Shown here: positions 22,808-25,499 of the stretch, piece after piece
Layout of the letters: each line of letters begins with the position of its first letter
How positions within the stretch are numbered: position 1 is the stretch's first letter
Virus record (IMG/VR): IMGVR_UViG_3300030104_001163
Span: 1 to 25,499 of that record
Direction: 5' to 3' (one strand)
DNA from: a virus
DNA: 25,499 bases
Notes under the pieces: model-generated
What the model saw: only the letters and a program-made list of their open reading frames with translations
The model's database searches: none
Told to the model about the DNA's origin: nothing
Program-made: the position numbers and the translations under genes

Positions 22808-22973
22808 CGTTTACTACTACCTTTACATTATCTATTACTATACCTTCCAGAGCATCTGAAACAGCAGATGATATTAACTCCTTCATGTCTTCTTCTAATC
22901 CTGCCTTACCATCAACAGGAACCCAACAGGCATCACTATCTATCTGGGCATTTATATAAATAGATACTACCAT
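22797..22973 (-). CDS. Small 58-aa protein between the DUF6378 and RNR genes
   Basis: This small ORF fills the only sizeable gap upstream of RNR. It starts with ATG six bases after the previous gene's stop, has a weak GAG ribosome-binding site, and ends 11 nt inside the RNR start. The protein begins MVVSIYINAQIDSDACWVPV, has an acidic helix (GLEEDMKELISSAVSDALEG) and ends IVIDNVKVVVNDVI, a composition typical of a folded alpha/beta peptide and not of random sequence. The perfect fit between neighbours supports a real gene. No family is recognised. Confidence 0.55.
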   Translation of the reverse strand: MVVSIYINAQIDSDACWVPVDGKAGLEEDMKELISSAVSDALEGIVIDNVKVVVNDVI

Positions 22974-22979
22974 ATTATC

Positions 22980-23324
22980 TCACAATTGCCAATCTACTTC
23001 GGCTTCAACTTTAGCAAGAACCTCTTGTTGTCTGGCAGCTTCTAATTTAGTTGAGGCATCCATTGAACCTATCTCTCCTCCTAAACCTGCATACCCTGCA
23101 ATGTCAATCCAACTATCCTGATGATTAGGGTTCTTAGCTAATCGTGCCATCTTAACCCATGCCATACATAATGCTACATCTTCTCTGGTTACGTGTTTTT
23201 TTAATATGAGACTCCAACCTTGTGCTATATCATTAAAGTTAGTAAATGCATCCCCATATTCTTTATCTCTATCTCCTGTAATAAGTTCACTTGCTTTTTG
23301 CAATACAGCTTTTCTCGTAATCAT
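22980..23324 (-). CDS. DUF6378-type phage protein
   Basis: A 114-aa helical protein with the pattern of the DUF6378 family: ITGDRDKEYGDAFTNFNDIA, then WSLILKKHVTREDVALCMAW, VKMARLAKNPNHQDSWIDIA and GYAGLGGE. The family is widespread in phages and has no settled function. Its all-helical pattern with conserved Asp, Glu and His residues and its usual place among nucleotide and DNA genes have suggested a nucleotide-related role, which is inference. The start overlaps the upstream stop as TAATG, with AAGG seven bases before it. The last ~25 residues form a charged helix beyond the core. Confidence 0.7.
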   Translation of the reverse strand: MITRKAVLQKASELITGDRDKEYGDAFTNFNDIAQGWSLILKKHVTREDVALCMAWVKMARLAKNPNHQDSWIDIAGYAGLGGEIGSMDASTKLEAARQQEVLAKVEAEVDWQL

Positions 23325-23611
23325 TAGTGTACCTTTTTATTAAAATTAGCGTAGACAACATTACCATTTACTTTTTCTATTTTTTGTAATGGCTGTACCT
23401 TTACATCTTTTATTCTATTTTGTGCTTCAACTACTACGCTTTCAAGCATTGTTCTCATAGAGATACCTATCTCTTCCATCATACCTGAACAATTAAATGC
23501 ACCATCATATATTTGAAGTTCGTTTCTTTCAGGATCGTAAGTACAGAATACACTATAGGTATTATCAGGTAGCATTACTTCATGTACTATTTCTTCTTCT
23601 TTGTCGGACAT
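23324..23611 (-). CDS. Hypothetical 95-aa protein
   Basis: A soluble 95-aa protein with an acidic N-terminus, a beta-rich first half (NTYSVFCTYDPERNELQIYD) and a helix (MMEEIGISMRTMLESVVVEA) followed by a basic tail. No family is recognised. GGAG lies eight bases before the ATG. Its first 25 nt overlap the end of the upstream endonuclease gene and its stop overlaps the DUF6378 gene start, so it sits firmly in the operon. Confidence 0.55.
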   Translation of the reverse strand: MSDKEEEIVHEVMLPDNTYSVFCTYDPERNELQIYDGAFNCSGMMEEIGISMRTMLESVVVEAQNRIKDVKVQPLQKIEKVNGNVVYANFNKKVH

Positions 23612-24006
23612 ATAGTTAACTCCATAAAATCATCAGCATACATTAATGCCAATGGACGTTTGCGATCACCTTTTAGTATTGCTACAGGCTTTGTAGCTTT
23701 TATCATATTAGTCTCAGCTTGTTCTAAGGCAGCATATACAGCAAAGGATGATCTTGCTTTGCATTCAACTGTCCAAGGAAATAGCCTACGTGCCAAAGGA
23801 CTAAGACCTATATCAGGTCCATTAACTCCACCAGGAGTTGACGTAACATCATCATCCTCAACACCTTTTAAATGTTTTTGAAGATAGTTACGTACCCACT
23901 GTTGAAGTCTACGCCCTTTAGCTTTCGCAGACGATACACTTATTCTATTTGAAGACCGTGTAGTGGTAGTAGGCATTTGCCGATTTCGATTTAGGGTTGC
24001 GTTCAT
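23587..24006 (-). CDS. PD-(D/E)XK endonuclease, Holliday-junction-resolvase-like
   Basis: A 139-aa protein with a small-nuclease signature: a basic AKAKGRRLQQWVRNYL helix, GPDIGLSP with Asp65, and TVECKARSSFAVYAALEQAE with Glu81 and Lys83 (E-x-K), then PVAILKGDRKRPL. This is the layout of archaeal Hjc-like and VRR-NUC-like phage resolvases and endonucleases, which cut branched DNA in replication and packaging. The lysine-rich C-terminus (TKKKK) may aid DNA binding. The start is uncertain: ATG at 24006 has no clear ribosome-binding site and overlaps the upstream gene by 62 nt, while a second ATG at 23976 would reduce that to 32 nt and lose ten residues. Confidence 0.7.
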   Translation of the reverse strand: MNATLNRNRQMPTTTTRSSNRISVSSAKAKGRRLQQWVRNYLQKHLKGVEDDDVTSTPGGVNGPDIGLSPLARRLFPWTVECKARSSFAVYAALEQAETNMIKATKPVAILKGDRKRPLALMYADDFMELTICPTKKKK

Positions 24007-24805
24007 ATTTTAAATCAGGCCAACAAGTATATCGATAGCTACAGTAAGAACAAGTCATACCTAGTTTTCTATTACCTGTAGGTTTACGATAAAAGAACTC
24101 TTCCTCATCAGTAAATCCACGTACAAAGTTATCTTCATTTGCTTTTTTATATCGAGTTATCGTATCTTCTATCTTATTGGTATAGCTTTCTTCATCATCA
24201 GGATCAGCTTGAACTACTTTCATGTCACCTGTTTCTTTGTTGATTGCTATCCAACCACCTGCTTTTATTTCTGGAGTCTCTTCTCGTTCAGCCTTAGTGT
24301 AACCAAACAGCTGTGAGCAGTAACCAAAGTCATCATTTTCTTTCAATGCCTGATAAGAAGCAAACTTCTTTTCAAAGGCAAACCTCGATGCACTTTTAAT
24401 ATCCCACAAAGAGAACCCGTTACCATCTCTGATAACTAAGTCTAACTCTCCATTAATGTAATCTCCATCAGGAGTCTTATATCCTACTCTTTTATTTAAG
24501 TCTACTATTTCTACTCCTGCAGCCAGTAGGATAGCTACAGCAATAACTTCAGTCATATCACCATATAACATTTTGATACGAAACGAATTAGATTCAGGTG
24601 CTTTAGGCCAACCAAGCTTCTCAGCGTGTAACTGACAGAATGGTTTACCTACCTGAGACATGGAGGGAAGTTTAGCTCCCCCCTTTCTCCTGAAGTTGAA
24701 CTTACCTAGCTTATTGTTGAACATCTGACTAGCTCTAAAAACTATGTCATCTGGAATCTTAGGATCACCTGCTAGGTAAGAATCAATAGTTGTTTGTAGA
24801 TCCAT
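23945..24805 (-). CDS. Cas4/RecB-type exonuclease with Fe-S cysteines
   Basis: A 286-aa nuclease from the ATG at 24805. RecB-type motifs appear in order: Glu86 (GDMTEVIAV), Asp122 (INGELDLVI), Asp135-x-Lys137 (LWDIKSAS) and Gln165-x3-Tyr169 (CSQLFGYT). Cys57 plus Cys252, Cys255 and Cys261 (CSYCSYRYTC) give the four-cysteine pattern that binds a 4Fe-4S cluster in Cas4 and AddB proteins. There is no CRISPR array or Cas1 nearby, so this is a phage recombination or DNA-processing exonuclease, probably acting with the ssDNA-binding protein encoded just before it. The frame runs 11 codons further to a GTG at 24838, but the ATG one base after the upstream stop (TAGGATG) is the more natural start. 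Confidence 0.8.
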   Translation of the reverse strand: MDLQTTIDSYLAGDPKIPDDIVFRASQMFNNKLGKFNFRRKGGAKLPSMSQVGKPFCQLHAEKLGWPKAPESNSFRIKMLYGDMTEVIAVAILLAAGVEIVDLNKRVGYKTPDGDYINGELDLVIRDGNGFSLWDIKSASRFAFEKKFASYQALKENDDFGYCSQLFGYTKAEREETPEIKAGGWIAINKETGDMKVVQADPDDEESYTNKIEDTITRYKKANEDNFVRGFTDEEEFFYRKPTGNRKLGMTCSYCSYRYTCWPDLKYERNPKSKSANAYYHYTVFK

Positions 24806-24806
24806 C

Positions 24807-25499
24807 CTAGAATGGGATCTCATCATCAATGGTTGCACCTACATCTAAGTCAGTTTTTACCTCACTTGGAACCATATTTTCTCTCATCTTATCAATGACT
24901 TGTTCATTCTCCATAGTGATAAGATCAGCAAAGTCTTGTAGGTATCCTCTTGTAGTATCGTTCAGTGCCTTACGTTCACTGACTATAGGAGTATACTTCA
25001 ATACAAAGTACTTATTAGAACCTGCTTTCTTCAACTCATAACCAATCTTTATGTCACAGTTGAATGGCTCCATCTGATACTGCTTCTTAATCATTGGTAG
25101 TAATTTACCAATCTCAAAGAAGTTAGATGGGCCTAACTTGATTCTAAATGGAACCTCATCAATCTCTACCTTCTCACCAGAGGCAGCAACAGGTTTATCC
25201 ATACGTATCAAACCAAACAGGTTTCTACTTAACTTAGCTTTAGATGCAGTAGCATAGGCAATAGGATCAGATGCACGTAGCTTCTCTCTTTCTGCATTGC
25301 TTACCCAACCACACTTATCTCCACCAAACCAATCCAACGCTTTATTCTTAAAGCTCATAAAGTGTTGCGATATGTTGGAGAACTTCTGAGAGTCTGGATC
25401 ATATACAGAAGTCTGCATAGTCTCAGCAAATACTCTGAAGTAGGTATCTTTAGCAAAAACATCACCATAATCAGGATGATTTAATGCTATTGATGGTGC
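24807..25499 (-). CDS. Single-stranded DNA-binding protein, 5' end outside window
   Basis: The frame is open through the right edge of the window, giving at least 230 residues; the ATG at 25418 lies 27 codons inside it and is not required as start. The C-terminus VGATIDDEIPF is an acidic tail ending in Ile-Pro-Phe, like SSB tails that recruit replication partners. The body has beta-like stretches (VPFRIKLGPSNFFEIGKLL, FNCDIKIGYELKK, KYFVLKYTPIV) suited to an OB fold, and an early GGDKCGW segment. Its place directly before a RecB/Cas4-type exonuclease fits an SSB/recombination pair. The fold is inferred from the tail, size and context. Confidence 0.7.
   Translation of the reverse strand, partial: APSIALNHPDYGDVFAKDTYFRVFAETMQTSVYDPDSQKFSNISQHFMSFKNKALDWFGGDKCGWVSNAEREKLRASDPIAYATASKAKLSRNLFGLIRMDKPVAASGEKVEIDEVPFRIKLGPSNFFEIGKLLPMIKKQYQMEPFNCDIKIGYELKKAGSNKYFVLKYTPIVSERKALNDTTRGYLQDFADLITMENEQVIDKMRENMVPSEVKTDLDVGATIDDEIPF

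Noticed and set aside
24806-24838. GTG start at 24838 for the exonuclease
   Set aside because: It would overlap the SSB gene by 32 nt and lacks a ribosome-binding site; the ATG at 24805 directly after the SSB stop is more likely.

Overview
This is an AT-rich, densely packed 25.5-kb piece of a tailed-phage genome, almost certainly a lytic marine phage of an AT-rich bacterioplankton host. Evidence for this is the set of structural proteins with tail-fibre and kelch-like repeats, very large glycine- and coil-rich putative ejection proteins, a replication/nucleotide block (SSB with a DDEIPF tail, Cas4-like exonuclease, small PD-(D/E)XK nucleases, class II ribonucleotide reductase, ThyX), one-base TAATG junctions and almost no intergenic DNA. 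The mix resembles HMO-2011-type podoviruses of SAR116/SAR11/Roseobacter hosts, but that placement is inference. Portal, terminase, capsid and DNA polymerase are not in the window. No integrase, tRNA, rRNA, CRISPR array or insertion sequence was seen.

Left arm, + strand (1-18795). The 3' end of a tail-fibre-like gene is followed by a small structural protein and then a tandem family of three beta-propeller-like genes (836-6227). The first two carry two arrays of six kelch-like repeats each. The third stops after one array, at the point where its siblings have the inter-array linker, and an out-of-frame relic of the family C-terminus follows it. The first also has a cupredoxin-like domain set inside a fibronectin type III domain. 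A consensus sigma70-type promoter with an inverted repeat at its start site (6294-6345) then begins a second run: a coiled-coil protein, a small acidic protein, a holin-like membrane protein, a series of probable internal-virion/ejection proteins (442, 640, 89, 192, 511 and 1617 aa, the last ending in a ParB-like domain), and a three-segment holin-like protein.

Right arm, - strand (25499-18821). A convergent operon read right to left: ssDNA-binding protein (5' end outside the window), Cas4/RecB-type exonuclease, PD-(D/E)XK endonuclease, a 95-aa protein, a DUF6378-type protein, an unlisted 58-aa small ORF, class II RNR, an Rmf/CrpP-like small protein, a second PD-(D/E)XK nuclease (possible free-standing homing endonuclease), ThyX and a secreted small protein. 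A 161-bp gap holding a candidate terminator, an inverted repeat and a -35-like box separates these from two last small genes. The arms meet at a G5/C6 hairpin (18797-18815) whose U-rich side serves leftward transcription.

Functionally, the right arm degrades and processes DNA and supplies dNTPs and dTMP (RNR plus ThyX), while the left arm builds the host-recognition fibres, the injected proteins and lysis functions. The most unusual items are the truncated propeller gene with its relic, the cupredoxin-in-FN3 arrangement, ribosome-binding sites written inside conserved C-terminal codons, and the ParB-like domain on a presumed ejection protein.
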